A stretch of 64,000 bases of DNA from Pyxidicoccus parkwaysis (GTDB lineage Bacteria > Myxococcota > Myxococcia > Myxococcales > Myxococcaceae): positions 4,330,001 to 4,394,000 of the forward strand of contig NZ_CP071090.1 of NCBI RefSeq assembly GCF_017301735.1, written 5' to 3'. The notes under the pieces are model-generated. The model did not search any database, was not told the origin of the DNA, and worked only from the letters and a program-made list of their open reading frames with translations. Both the position numbers and the translations under genes were made by a program. Numbering within the stretch: the stretch's first letter is position 1; each line of letters opens with the position of its first letter. Of this stretch, positions 1 through 38,461 are shown piece after piece.

Positions 1-15860
<15,860 letters not shown>

Positions 15861-16334
15861 GCACACGCAGGTGCCGCCCATCACCCGTGCCTCGCGTGAG
15901 CAGTCGCTCCCGCTCTCCTTCGCCCAGCAGCGCCTGTGGTTCCTCGACCAGTTCCAGCCTGGCTCCAGCGTCTACAGCCCTCCCCCTGGCGTTGCGGCTG
16001 GGCGGGGGGCTGGACGTGGCCGCGCTCCAGCGCACCTTCGAGGAGCTGGTGCGCCGCCACGAAGCCCTGCGCACCACCTTCCGCTCCGAAGGCGTCCAGC
16101 CCTTCCAGGTCATCTGCGAGCCGCGCAGTTTCCCCCTGGACGTGATGGACCTGTCGGCCCTGCCGGCCGAGCAGCGACAAGCCGAAGCCCGGCGCATCGC
16201 CCAGCTCGAGGCACAGCGTCCCTTCGACTTGTCCAACGGACCGCTGTTGCGAGCCACCGTGCTCCGGCAATCGCCCACCGAGCACGTGCTGGTGCTCAAC
16301 ATGCACCACATCGTCTCCGACGGTTGGTCCATGA

Positions 16335-29375
<13,041 letters not shown>

Positions 29376-29627
29376 GGTTGAGCCGGCAGATCCTCGCGAC
29401 CCCGCTGTAGCAGTTCGAACAGCTCGGCCAGCACCGGCTGCTGGCCATGCTGGCGGATGATGTGCTCCTCATCAGCCAGGGGCTGGCGGTGCTGCCCTGC
29501 TTCACCATCAACGTGGCCGTGGTGCTGGGCTGCCTCGGGCCAGGGCGAGTCAGCCTGCGCCATGGCGACGGGTTCCGCCTCGACGTCGGCTTCATTCGCG
29601 GCTCGGTCCTCGTCAGCTTCGAGGTCC
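29376..29627. other. Spacer after the NRPS without a convincing gene
   Basis: The stretch between the NRPS stop and the tRNA-Pro terminator has open frames on both strands (for example 29336-29629 on the minus strand, 97 codons, starting at a TTG inside the terminator U-run). None has a good start, a known motif or a sensible context. I see no tailoring gene or transposase remnant that I could name. Confidence 0.5.
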
Positions 29628-29681
29628 AAAAAGTCGAAGGCCCTGGAATCCTCAGCTTTCGCCGAGAACTCCAGGGCCTTC
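29628..29681 (-). terminator. Rho-independent terminator of tRNA-Pro
   Basis: A 12-bp perfect inverted repeat (arms 29636-29647 and 29670-29681) encloses a second short stem closed by a GAAA tetraloop. On the minus strand it is followed by a run of five T (29628-29632). It starts three bases after the tRNA-Pro 3' end. Confidence 0.85.
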
Positions 29682-29684
29682 AGT

Positions 29685-29762
<78 letters not shown>

Positions 29763-29857
29763 TACTGCGTGTGCTGCCACCGCCGTGAAACGGTGCGCCC
29801 TTATGCCCCCGCCGAACGCTCAGGTCAAGCAAGAGCAGCAGGCCACCGTGGGAAAAC

Positions 29858-30247
29858 TCAACCCTCCGCGTCCTCCATTCCCTCCTCGTCGAAGTCCTCG
29901 CCCCGGGCCTCCGCCGCGTCCGCCGCCGCTTCCTCGCGCGCGTCGATCTCCGCGTGGTTGTCCGGCGGCGCCTCGCCGTTCAGCGCGCTCTTCAGCACCT
30001 GGCTCGGCCGAAAGGTCAGCACCCGACGCGCCGAGATCTCGATTTCCTTCCCGGTCTGCGGATTGCGCCCCACCCGCGCCTTCTTCTGACGCACCTGGAA
30101 GTTGCCGAAGCCGGAGATCTTGATCTTGTCCCCCCGCTCCAACGTCTCCTTCAGCGTGTCGAACACGAGCTCCACGATCTCGGCCGACTCCTTCTTCGAG
30201 AAGCCGACCTTCTCGTAGACGCCCTCGATGATGTCCGCCTTCGTCAT
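29858..30247 (-). CDS. ihfA: Integration host factor subunit alpha
   Basis: DNA-bending nucleoid protein of the HU/IHF family, 129 residues. It opens MTKADIIEGVYEKVGFSKKE and has the hallmark stretch GDKIKISGFGNFQVR and the beta-arm RNPQTGKEIEISARR with the intercalating proline. The family core ends at about residue 94; a further acidic tail of about 35 residues rich in Ala and Glu is added. It is the last gene of the thrS-to-ihfA block, about 90 bases after pheT, which matches the E. coli order pheS-pheT-ihfA and supports the alpha call over HU or the beta subunit. Confidence 0.93.
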   Translation of the reverse strand: MTKADIIEGVYEKVGFSKKESAEIVELVFDTLKETLERGDKIKISGFGNFQVRQKKARVGRNPQTGKEIEISARRVLTFRPSQVLKSALNGEAPPDNHAEIDAREEAAADAAEARGEDFDEEGMEDAEG

Positions 30248-30340
30248 GCGATTCCTCGGGATGCCCTCGGTGCGATGAACGCGAAGGCACTGTTGCAGCC
30301 TTCCCGGAGACGTGTCAACCCTCTGACTTCATTCAGGAAT

Positions 30341-32755
30341 TCAGGCCCGGAGCTCGGCCCCCAGCCGCCGCTTCACCTCGTCGACGATGCGTTTATGCGC
30401 ATCATCCACCTCCACGTCGGTCAGCGTCCTCTCGGCCGAGCGGTAGCGCAGCGCGTACGCCAGGTTCTTCCGCCCCTCGGGAATCGGCTTGCCCGTGTAC
30501 ACGTCGAACACCTGTGCGTCCTCCACGAGCGGCCGGCCCACCTCCAGGATGACCCGCCGCACCTCGTCGTTCGCCAGCTCCACCGGCACCACCACCGCGA
30601 GGTCTCTGAGCACCGCCGGGAAGCGCGGCAGCGGCCGGTACGCCGGCACCAGCTTCGCGGCCGCGTACAGCGGCTCCGTGTCCAGCTCGAAGGCGAACAC
30701 ACCCTCCGGCAGTCCCAGCGCCTTCACCACGCGCGGGTGCAGCTCGCCCACGTGGCCCAGCACCGTGCCGTCCGCCGCCTTCACCTGCGCGCTGGCCTTC
30801 GGGTGGTACGCCGGGTGCTCGCCGGGCGAGTACGTGACGCCCTCCACGCGCAGCGCCTCCAGCACCACCTCCACCGCGCCCTTCGCGTCGTAGAAGTCCG
30901 CTCGCGCGTCCTTCTGCGTCCAGCTCCGGCCGCCACCGCGCAGGCCCCACACGAGGCCGCCCACACGGTGCACCTCGCGCGCCGCGGGCCGCTGGCCCTG
31001 GCCGCCCTGTGCATCCCGGAAGTACGCGCGGCCCGTCTCGTAGATGGCCACCGACTCCACCTGGTGCCGCACGCTGCGCGACAGGTTCTCCACGAGGCCC
31101 GGCAGCAGGCTGGTGCGCATCACCGACTGCTCCGCGCTCAGTGGGTTGAGCAGCGCCACCGGCTGCTCCTGGATGCCCAGCACCTCCAGGTTCTTCGGCG
31201 CGACGAACGAGTAGTTCACCACCTCGCTCAGCCCCGCCCCCGCCAGCGCGTGGCGCATGCGGCGCTCGGCCTCCGCGTGCGCGGGCTCCGGCGCCAGCTC
31301 CGCCAGGCCTCGCGGCAGCTTCGCCGGGATGTTGTCGTAGCCGTAGACACGGGCGACCTCCTCCAGCAGGTCCTCCTCGCGCTCCACGTCCACGCGCGCC
31401 CGGGGCACCTCGTACGTCACCTGCCCCGTCCCCTCCTCCACCGCCTTGAAGCCCAGCGCCGCGAGGATGCGACGTACCTCGGGCTCCGCCACCGCCACGC
31501 CCAGCACCTTCTCCACCCGCGCGAAGCGCAGCGTCACCCGCCGCGGAGGCTTCGGCGCCGGGTACACGTCCACGCGCCCCGGGGCCACCGTGCCGCCGGA
31601 CAGCTCGGCAATCAGCTGCGCCGCGCGGTCAATCGCCGGCACCACCGCGTCCAGGTCCGCGCCGCGCTCGAAGCGGTGCGACGCCTCGGTGTGCAGCACG
31701 TGCCGCTTCGCCGTCCGCCGCACGCCCGAGCCCTGGAAGTTCGCCGACTCCAGCACCAGCCGCTTCGTGCCCGGCGTCACCTCGCTGTCCCCGCCGCCCA
31801 TGACACCCGCGAGCGCCTGCGCCTGCTTCCCATCCGCGATGACCAGGTCATCCGCGTCCAGCGTGCGCACCTTGCCGTCCAGCGTCGTCAGCTTCTCGCC
31901 CTGCTTCGCCAGCCGGACCACGATTTCCTGCCCGCCCAGCTTGTCCAAATCGAAGGCGTGCAGCGGCTGGCCGTACTCCAGATTCACGTAGTTGGTGACG
32001 TCCACCACGTTGTTGATGGCGCGCACGCCGGCCGCCTTCAGCCGGTCCTGCATCCACTGCGGCGACGGGCCGATGGTCACGTTCTCCACCACGCGCGCCA
32101 CGTACCGCGGGCAGCGCTCCGGCGCGTCCACGCGCACCTTCACGTGCTCGGCCGCGGGCTTGCCGGACTCGGCCGGCTTCGGCTGCGGCACCTTGAGTGC
32201 GGCGCCCGTCACCACGCCCACCTCGCGCGCCACGCCCAGGTGGCTCAGCGCGTCCGGCCGGTTCGGCGTGACGTTCACCTCCAGCACCACGTCATCCAGC
32301 CCCAGCGCCTCGGCGATAGGCATGCCCGGCTTGGCGTCGGGCGACAGGATGAGCAGCCCGCTGGACTCCTCGGAGAGCCCCAGCTCCTTCGAGGAGCAGA
32401 GCATGCCGAAGCTGTCCACGCCGCGCAGCGCCGCCTGCTTGATGTCCGCGCCGTTGGGCAGCTTCGTGCCCACCGTGGCCAGCGGCACCTTGTCGCCGAC
32501 CTTGTAGTTCTTCGCGCCGCACACCACCTGCAACAGCGCCGTCCCGCCGATGTCCACCTGCGTGACGGACAGCTTGTCCGCGTTGGGGTGCTGCACGGAC
32601 TCCTTGATTTGCGCCACCACCACGCCGCGCAGGCCTTCCGCGGGGCGCTCCATGCCTTCAATCTCCAGGCCCGCGGCGGTCAGCTTGCGCGCCAGCTCGT
32701 CCACCGACGGCGGCAGCGCCACGTAATCGCCCAGCCACTTCACCGAAATCTTCAC
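30341..32755 (-). CDS. pheT: Phenylalanine--tRNA ligase subunit beta
   Basis: Beta chain of the heterotetrameric enzyme that charges tRNA-Phe; 804 residues, the usual size. I chose the GTG at 32755 because it gives the family start VKISVKWLGDYV, preceded by a purine-rich AAGAGGGTGG. Earlier in-frame codons add only unrelated residues. Visible parts are the N-terminal domain, the EMAP/tRNA-binding-like domain (GLRGVVVAQI, HPNADKLSVTQVDIG), the B3/B4 editing region (ALSHLGVAREVGV), B5 (RVTLRFARVEKVLG) and the C-terminal ferredoxin-fold anticodon-binding domain (YRPLPRFPAVLRDLAVVV). It lies 73 bases after pheS and is surely co-transcribed with it. Confidence 0.96.
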   Translation of the reverse strand: MKISVKWLGDYVALPPSVDELARKLTAAGLEIEGMERPAEGLRGVVVAQIKESVQHPNADKLSVTQVDIGGTALLQVVCGAKNYKVGDKVPLATVGTKLPNGADIKQAALRGVDSFGMLCSSKELGLSEESSGLLILSPDAKPGMPIAEALGLDDVVLEVNVTPNRPDALSHLGVAREVGVVTGAALKVPQPKPAESGKPAAEHVKVRVDAPERCPRYVARVVENVTIGPSPQWMQDRLKAAGVRAINNVVDVTNYVNLEYGQPLHAFDLDKLGGQEIVVRLAKQGEKLTTLDGKVRTLDADDLVIADGKQAQALAGVMGGGDSEVTPGTKRLVLESANFQGSGVRRTAKRHVLHTEASHRFERGADLDAVVPAIDRAAQLIAELSGGTVAPGRVDVYPAPKPPRRVTLRFARVEKVLGVAVAEPEVRRILAALGFKAVEEGTGQVTYEVPRARVDVEREEDLLEEVARVYGYDNIPAKLPRGLAELAPEPAHAEAERRMRHALAGAGLSEVVNYSFVAPKNLEVLGIQEQPVALLNPLSAEQSVMRTSLLPGLVENLSRSVRHQVESVAIYETGRAYFRDAQGGQGQRPAAREVHRVGGLVWGLRGGGRSWTQKDARADFYDAKGAVEVVLEALRVEGVTYSPGEHPAYHPKASAQVKAADGTVLGHVGELHPRVVKALGLPEGVFAFELDTEPLYAAAKLVPAYRPLPRFPAVLRDLAVVVPVELANDEVRRVILEVGRPLVEDAQVFDVYTGKPIPEGRKNLAYALRYRSAERTLTDVEVDDAHKRIVDEVKRRLGAELRA

Positions 32756-32828
32756 AGGTCCACCCTCTTGCCCAATCGCGGGAACACAGGGGCTTGGGGC
32801 CCGAAGGCCCCTCACGCCCCCACGGGAC

Positions 32829-33878
32829 TCAGAACTGCTCGAGGAAGCGCGCGTCGTTCTCGAACATCATCCGCAGGTCGTCGATGCGGTAGCGCAGCAT
32901 GGCGATGCGCTCCACGCCCATGCCGAACGCGTAGCCCGTCACCTCGCCCGGGTCATACCCCGCCGAGGTGAAGACGTTGGGGTGCACCATGCCGCTGCCC
33001 AGCACCTCCAGCCACCCTGTCTGCTTGCACACCCGGCAGCCCTTCCCGCCGCACGAGGTGCAGGAGATGTCCACCTCCGCCGACGGCTCGGTGAAGGGGA
33101 AGAAGGACGGGCGGAAGCGCGTGCGCGTGTCCGAGCCGAAGAACGCCTTCACGAACGCGTCCAGCGAGCCCTTCAGCTCGGCGAACGTCACGTCCTTGTC
33201 CACCAGCAGGCCTTCCACCTGGTGGAACATGGGCGTGTGGGTGATGTCCGAGTCGCGCCGGTACACCCGCCCCGGCATCACCGCGCGGATGGGCGGCTTG
33301 CGGTTGAGCATGTACCGCACCTGCACCGGCGACGTGTGCGTGCGCAGCAGCACCGGGCTGTCCGCCTTCTTCGCGTGCCCCAGCGAGGGCTCGTCCACGT
33401 AGAACGTGTCCTGCATGTCCCGCGCGGGGTGGTCCTTCGGCAGGTTCAGCGCCTCGAAGTTGAAGTAGTCCAGCTCGATTTCCGGGCCGCTGGCCACGTC
33501 GAAGCCGAGCCGCGAGAAGGTGCGGACGATGTCCTCCATCGTCCGGGACACCGGGTGCCGGCTGCCCGGCGCCACCGTGCGCCCCGGCAGCGTCACGTCC
33601 AGGCCCGGGCCCTTGAGCTGCGCCGCCAGCTCCGCCTCTTCCACGCGCTGCACCGCGTCCGCGAGCAGCTTCTCCAGCTCCGCCTTGACGGAGTTGGCCA
33701 CCTCGCCCAGCGTCCGCCGCTCCTCGGGGGGCAGCTTGCCCATGCCGCCCAGGACTCCGGACAGCTCGCCCTTCTTGCCCAGGTAGCGGACCCGAAGCGC
33801 CTCCACCGCGGACTTCTCGGACGCGACGCCAATCTCCTGTCGCGCGGACTCCGCCAGCGCCAGCAAACGATCCCGCAT
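32829..33878 (-). CDS. pheS: Phenylalanine--tRNA ligase subunit alpha
   Basis: Catalytic chain of PheRS, 349 residues. An N-terminal coiled-coil region (about 1-85, with RYLGKKGELS) is followed by the class II core with motif 2 (PGRVYRRDSDITHTPMFHQ) and motif 3 (GMGVERIAMLRY). It also has the insert TSCGGKGCRVCKQTG, whose four cysteines resemble the zinc-like site of some PheS proteins. It starts about 40 bases after a strong terminator-like hairpin that separates it from rplT, so expression probably depends on read-through or an own promoter. Confidence 0.97.
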   Translation of the reverse strand: MRDRLLALAESARQEIGVASEKSAVEALRVRYLGKKGELSGVLGGMGKLPPEERRTLGEVANSVKAELEKLLADAVQRVEEAELAAQLKGPGLDVTLPGRTVAPGSRHPVSRTMEDIVRTFSRLGFDVASGPEIELDYFNFEALNLPKDHPARDMQDTFYVDEPSLGHAKKADSPVLLRTHTSPVQVRYMLNRKPPIRAVMPGRVYRRDSDITHTPMFHQVEGLLVDKDVTFAELKGSLDAFVKAFFGSDTRTRFRPSFFPFTEPSAEVDISCTSCGGKGCRVCKQTGWLEVLGSGMVHPNVFTSAGYDPGEVTGYAFGMGVERIAMLRYRIDDLRMMFENDARFLEQF

Positions 33879-33920
33879 GGCCTTCCGCCTCCACGCCCCA
33901 TGCGCCCTCAGGCACGAGGC

Positions 33921-33951
33921 AAAAAAAAGGGCCGCCCCGAAGAGGCAGCCC
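33921..33951 (-). terminator. Terminator, possible attenuator before pheST
   Basis: On the minus strand an 8-bp stem (33944-33951 with 33929-33936, one G-U pair) and a short loop is followed by eight T (33921-33928). A second pairing, 33949-33954 with 33967-33972, is six perfect base pairs and shares three bases with the terminator stem, so the two cannot form together. E. coli has the pheM attenuator at this spot, but I found no Phe-rich leader peptide here. Confidence 0.75.
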
Positions 33952-34032
33952 GTTCACTCACCCGGAAACGGGCGGAGGCTGAAGCCACCGCCCTCTTCCG
34001 TCCTGTTACCAGCCCTCACGGGCCAGCGTGTC

Positions 34033-34380
34033 TCAGGCCGCCTTCGTGCTGTTGGCGACGGCCGCAAAGCCCGCGGGGTCCGCGATGGCCATGTCGGACA
34101 GCACCTTGCGGTTCAGCCCGATGTTGGCCTTCGCCAGGCCGGCGATCAGCTTCGAGTAGGACAGGCCCACCGTGCGAGCGGCCGCGTTGATGCGGACGAT
34201 CCACAGACGGCGGAAGTCCCGCTTGCGCTGCATGCGGTCGCGGCTGGCGTAGTCCAGCGCCCGCTCAACGGCCTGGTTGGCGCGCTTGTAGCAGTTCTTC
34301 CGACGGCCACGGTAGCCCTTGGCCAGCTTCAAAATCCTATTGCGACGGCGACGAGCCTTGAAACCCTTCTTGACGCGCAT
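34033..34380 (-). CDS. rplT: 50S ribosomal protein L20
   Basis: Large-subunit assembly protein, 115 residues, the standard length. It opens [20 protein letters not shown] and carries the conserved [20 protein letters not shown] and [14 protein letters not shown]. In other bacteria L20 represses the infC-rpmI-rplT messenger; I saw no site here that I could assign to this. It follows rpmI with a gap of about 90 bases and precedes the hairpin in front of pheS. Confidence 0.97.
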   Translation of the reverse strand: MRVKKGFKARRRRNRILKLAKGYRGRRKNCYKRANQAVERALDYASRDRMQRKRDFRRLWIVRINAAARTVGLSYSKLIAGLAKANIGLNRKVLSDMAIADPAGFAAVANSTKAA

Positions 34381-34473
34381 GACTCAACTCCCGACTGCGT
34401 AGTTTGGAGCCCCGCGGTTGTTGGCGTACCGCCGCACCGACGAGGCCACGCTTACTGCTCACTTCGCTTCAGC

Positions 34474-34680
34474 TCAGCCCCCGTAGGGGAACATCTCCTG
34501 GATGACCTTCTTCGCGTCCATGTCGCGCAGATGGCCAGTGCCGCGGTTGCCGCGCTTCTGCTTCGGCGTCTTGGCGTGCGTGAAGAGGTGCTTGCCGTAG
34601 GCCTTACCGTGCTTGACCTTGCCGCTCTTCTTCACATCGAAGCGCTTCTTCGCGCTGCTACGGGTCTTCAACTTCGGCAT
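34474..34680 (-). CDS. rpmI: 50S ribosomal protein L35
   Basis: Small basic ribosomal protein of 68 residues. The start MPKLKTRSSAKKRF and the conserved HLFTHAKTPKQKRGNRGTG leave no doubt. It lies between infC and rplT, the usual place, with gaps of about 90 bases on either side. Confidence 0.96.
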   Translation of the reverse strand: MPKLKTRSSAKKRFDVKKSGKVKHGKAYGKHLFTHAKTPKQKRGNRGTGHLRDMDAKKVIQEMFPYGG

Positions 34681-34769
34681 CGTCCTGATCCTTCCTCACT
34701 CAGTGCCGTCAGCGTCCGGCCTCGGGCGTTGTCAAACCGGGCCGCAGCAAGAGCCGGCAGCCTCTATCA

Positions 34770-35498
<729 letters not shown>

Positions 35499-35597
35499 AG
35501 GAGAATCCTCCGAAAGTGGGGCACGATATCCGGGTAGGACGGGGAGTCAAGACCCGCCCACATTCCCAGTGCCACACCTCACGGAGCGCGCTCCCAT

Positions 35598-37526
35598 CTA
35601 CGGCAGGGCGGCCTCCTTCGCGAGGAGGGCCTGGAAGTCCTCCAGCTTCATCGTCTTGAGGTCCTCGCCGCCATACCGGCGCGGCGCCACGGCCCCCGCC
35701 TCCACCTCGTTGTCGCCCACCACCAGGGTGAAGGGCACCTTCTGGAGCTGGGCCTCGCGAATCTTCGCGTTGAGCGTCATGCCGCGCTCGTCCAGCTCCA
35801 CCCGGTAGCCCCTGGCGCGCAGGCCGTCACGCACCTTGCGGGCGTAGTCGAGCTGACGGTCCGCCACGGTGACAATCGTCGCCTGCACCGGGGCGAGCCA
35901 CGCCGGGAAGGCGCCGGCGAAGTGCTCGATGAGGATGGCGGTGAAGCGCTCGAAGGAGCCGAAGATGGCGCGGTGGAGCACCACGGGGCGGTGCTCGGCG
36001 TTGTCCTCGCCCACGTACGTCAGGTCGAAGCGCTCCGGAGCCAGGTAGTCCAGCTGCATGGTGCCGAGCTGCCAGCGGCGGCCGATGCTGTCCGACACCG
36101 CGAAGTCGATCTTCGGGCCGTAGAAGGCGCCGTCGCCCGGGGCCAGCTCGTACGCGAGGCCCAGCGACTCCAGCGCCGCCTTGAGGCCGCCCTCGGCGCG
36201 GTCCCACAGGGAGTCGTCACCCAGCCGCTGCTCGGGACGCGTGGACAACTTCACCGCGTAGGTGAGGCCCACCGCCTTGTAGACGCGGTCCAACAGCTTC
36301 ACGAAGCGCCGCACCTCGTCGGTGATCTGGCTCTCCATGCAGTAGATGTGCGCGTCGTCCTGCGCGAACTGGCGCACGCGCGTGAGGCCGCCGAGCGAGC
36401 CCGCCGCCTCGTTCCGGTGCAGCACGTCCTGCGTGTGGAGGCGCAGCGGCAAGTCCCGGTAGCTGTGCTTCTTGAAGCCGTAGAACAGGTGGTGCGACGG
36501 GCAGTTCATCGGCTTGAGGGAGAAGTCATGCTCGCCGGACTCGCTGTCCAGGACGAGGAACATGTTCTCCTTGTACTTGCCCCAGTGGCCGCTCGTCTCC
36601 CAGAGGCCCTTGTTGAACATCAGGGGCGTCTTGATCTCCACGTAGCCGTCCTCGGCCGTGAGGTCGCGCATCCAGTTGGAGAGCGTCTGGTAGAGCGCGG
36701 TGCCCTTCGGCGTCCAGAAGGCGGCGCCGGGCGCGTACTGGTGGAAGTGGAAGAGGTCCAGCTCCTTGCCCAGCTTGCGGTGGTCGCGCTTCTTCGCCTC
36801 TTCAATCCGCGTCAGGTACTCCTGCAGCGCCTTCTTGTCGAAGAAGGCCGTGCCGTAGACGCGCTGGAGCATCGGGTTGCGGTGGTCGCCGCGCCAGTAG
36901 GCGCCGCTGGACGAGAGGATCTTGATGACGCCAATCTTCCCGGTGCTCGGCGCGTGGGGCCCGAGGCAGAAGTCCACCCAGTCGCCGTGCGTGTAGAGCG
37001 TGAGCGTCTTGGCGCCCTTGGCGGCGATGTCCTTGACGATCTCCACCTTGAACTTCTCGCCCTTGTCCTCGAAGAGCTTCACCGCGTCGTCCATCGAGAT
37101 TTCGGTGCGGACGAAGGGCGCGTCCCTCTTCAGCTCGGCGTTGGCCTCGGCTTCAATCTTCTCGAGGTCCTCGGGCGTGAAGGGCTTCTCGCGGAAGAAG
37201 TCGTAGTAGAAGCCCTCCTCCGTCGCCGGGCCGATGGTGACCTGCGTGCCGGGGAAGAGGCGCTGCACGGCGCTGGCCACCACGTGGGCGGCGTCGTGGC
37301 GGATGAGCTCCAGGGACTCGGGGCTCTTCGGCGTGAAGATCTGAAGCTTCGCGTCCTCATCCAGCTTCCGGGCCAGGTCCATGTCCTGGCCGTTCACCCG
37401 GGCGAAGAGGGCGGCCTTGGCGAGGCCCGCGCCGATGCTCTCACGCACGAAGTCCGCGATGGTGGTGCCCCGGGCGGTCTGCTTCTGGCTGCCGTCGGGG
37501 AGCGTCACCGTGATCATTTCGGACAT
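35598..37526 (-). CDS. thrS: Threonine--tRNA ligase
   Basis: Class II synthetase of 642 residues, the same length as the E. coli enzyme. The start ATG at 37526 ([13 protein letters not shown]) has a TGAGG six to seven bases upstream. In-frame sequence further upstream runs through the tRNA-Val gene and is not coding. Domains: TGS (1-63), editing domain with [16 protein letters not shown] and the later [12 protein letters not shown] (His/Cys site), catalytic core with [13 protein letters not shown] (zinc Cys/His) and [13 protein letters not shown], and the anticodon-binding end ([12 protein letters not shown]). It heads the translation block and sits just after a strong terminator-like hairpin. 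Confidence 0.97.
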   Translation of the reverse strand: MSEMITVTLPDGSQKQTARGTTIADFVRESIGAGLAKAALFARVNGQDMDLARKLDEDAKLQIFTPKSPESLELIRHDAAHVVASAVQRLFPGTQVTIGPATEEGFYYDFFREKPFTPEDLEKIEAEANAELKRDAPFVRTEISMDDAVKLFEDKGEKFKVEIVKDIAAKGAKTLTLYTHGDWVDFCLGPHAPSTGKIGVIKILSSSGAYWRGDHRNPMLQRVYGTAFFDKKALQEYLTRIEEAKKRDHRKLGKELDLFHFHQYAPGAAFWTPKGTALYQTLSNWMRDLTAEDGYVEIKTPLMFNKGLWETSGHWGKYKENMFLVLDSESGEHDFSLKPMNCPSHHLFYGFKKHSYRDLPLRLHTQDVLHRNEAAGSLGGLTRVRQFAQDDAHIYCMESQITDEVRRFVKLLDRVYKAVGLTYAVKLSTRPEQRLGDDSLWDRAEGGLKAALESLGLAYELAPGDGAFYGPKIDFAVSDSIGRRWQLGTMQLDYLAPERFDLTYVGEDNAEHRPVVLHRAIFGSFERFTAILIEHFAGAFPAWLAPVQATIVTVADRQLDYARKVRDGLRARGYRVELDERGMTLNAKIREAQLQKVPFTLVVGDNEVEAGAVAPRRYGGEDLKTMKLEDFQALLAKEAALP

Positions 37527-37539
37527 GTGAGACCTCAGG

Positions 37540-37583
37540 AAAAACAGCGGGCGGCAGGCTCTTGAGAAGCCGTGCCGCCCGCT
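37540..37583 (-). terminator. Terminator between tRNA-Val and thrS
   Basis: An 11-bp perfect stem (37546-37556 with 37573-37583), extended by an inner GGCT/AGCC pairing, is followed on the minus strand by GTTTTT. It lies 20 bases after tRNA-Val and only 14 bases before the thrS start, so it ends the tRNA transcript and may also act as an attenuator for thrS. Confidence 0.82.
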
Positions 37584-37603
37584 GGATGAAACCTCTACTG
37601 TGT

Positions 37604-37675
<72 letters not shown>

Positions 37676-37728
37676 TTCGTGCGGCGTGTTGAAGCGCGGG
37701 CGGGAATAGCAGCGGGCTCCCGCGGCTG

Positions 37729-38436
37729 TCAAGGAAACACGGAGGGCATTTCACCTCTTCCCGTCAGCAGCACGCGGACGCGCGCCATCACCGCGTCGAA
37801 CATCGCCGGGGTGAGACGCCCCGTCTGGGTGTTCTGCTGGCTGACGTGGTAGCAGCCCATGAGCGTCCGTCCGCCCGGCAGCGCCACCTCCGCGCCGTGG
37901 CCGAAGGCGGGCCGGGGCGAGCCCACCGCGACGCCGGTGCGCTCCAGCGAGGCGAGCGCGGCGTTCCACCCGATGGCCCCCAGTGCGAGCAGCACCCGGG
38001 CGGGCAGGAGCGCCATCTCCCGGTCCAGGAACGGCGCGCACCGGGCCAATTCGTCGGGCAGCGGCTTGTTGTCCGGCGGGGCGCAGCGGGCCGCCGCCAC
38101 GATGAAGGCGTCCGTGAGCGCGAGCCCGTCGTCCCGGTGCTCGCTCGTCGGCTGGTTGGCGAAGCCCGCGCGGTGCAGGCCGGCGAAGAGGAAGTCCCCG
38201 GAACGATCTCCGGTGAACATCCTCCCTGTCCGGTTGGCCCCGTGCGCCGCCGGCGCGAGACCCACGATGACCAGCCGCGCCTTCGGGTCTCCGAAGCCCG
38301 GCACCGGCCGGCCCCAGTAGTTCCAGTCGCGGTAGGCCCGGCGCTTCACCCGGGCCACTTCCTCGCGCCACTCGACCAGCCGGGGGCAGGCCGTGCAGGC
38401 GACGATTTCCTTGTGCAGCTTCTCCAGCTTCGTCAC
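37729..38436 (-). CDS. Uracil-DNA glycosylase, family 5 (UdgB-like)
   Basis: Base-excision repair enzyme of 235 residues that should remove uracil and other deaminated bases. The GTG at 38436 gives the start [20 protein letters not shown] and has a purine-rich GGGAG about a dozen bases upstream. The catalytic motif [19 protein letters not shown] is the form of family 5, which lacks the usual acidic or Asn residue of other families. Four cysteines (two in CTACPRL, one each in ARCAPPDN and LARCAPF) fit the 4Fe-4S cluster of families 4 and 5. A C-terminal [13 protein letters not shown] stretch supplies the second motif. It lies 25 bases after the AI-2E family gene, so the two probably form an operon. 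Confidence 0.9.
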   Translation of the reverse strand: MTKLEKLHKEIVACTACPRLVEWREEVARVKRRAYRDWNYWGRPVPGFGDPKARLVIVGLAPAAHGANRTGRMFTGDRSGDFLFAGLHRAGFANQPTSEHRDDGLALTDAFIVAAARCAPPDNKPLPDELARCAPFLDREMALLPARVLLALGAIGWNAALASLERTGVAVGSPRPAFGHGAEVALPGGRTLMGCYHVSQQNTQTGRLTPAMFDAVMARVRVLLTGRGEMPSVFP

Positions 38437-38461
38437 CGCGGGCTCCCGTCGCCTCCCGTGC

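Noticed and set aside
29954-32971. A 1005-codon plus-strand open frame opposite ihfA and pheT
   Set aside because: His/Arg-rich translation typical of an antisense frame in GC-rich DNA; the minus strand holds two certain genes there.
33878-34033. A pheM-like Phe-rich leader peptide before pheST
   Set aside because: The only small frame there gets its two Phe codons from the terminator T-run and has no ribosome site.
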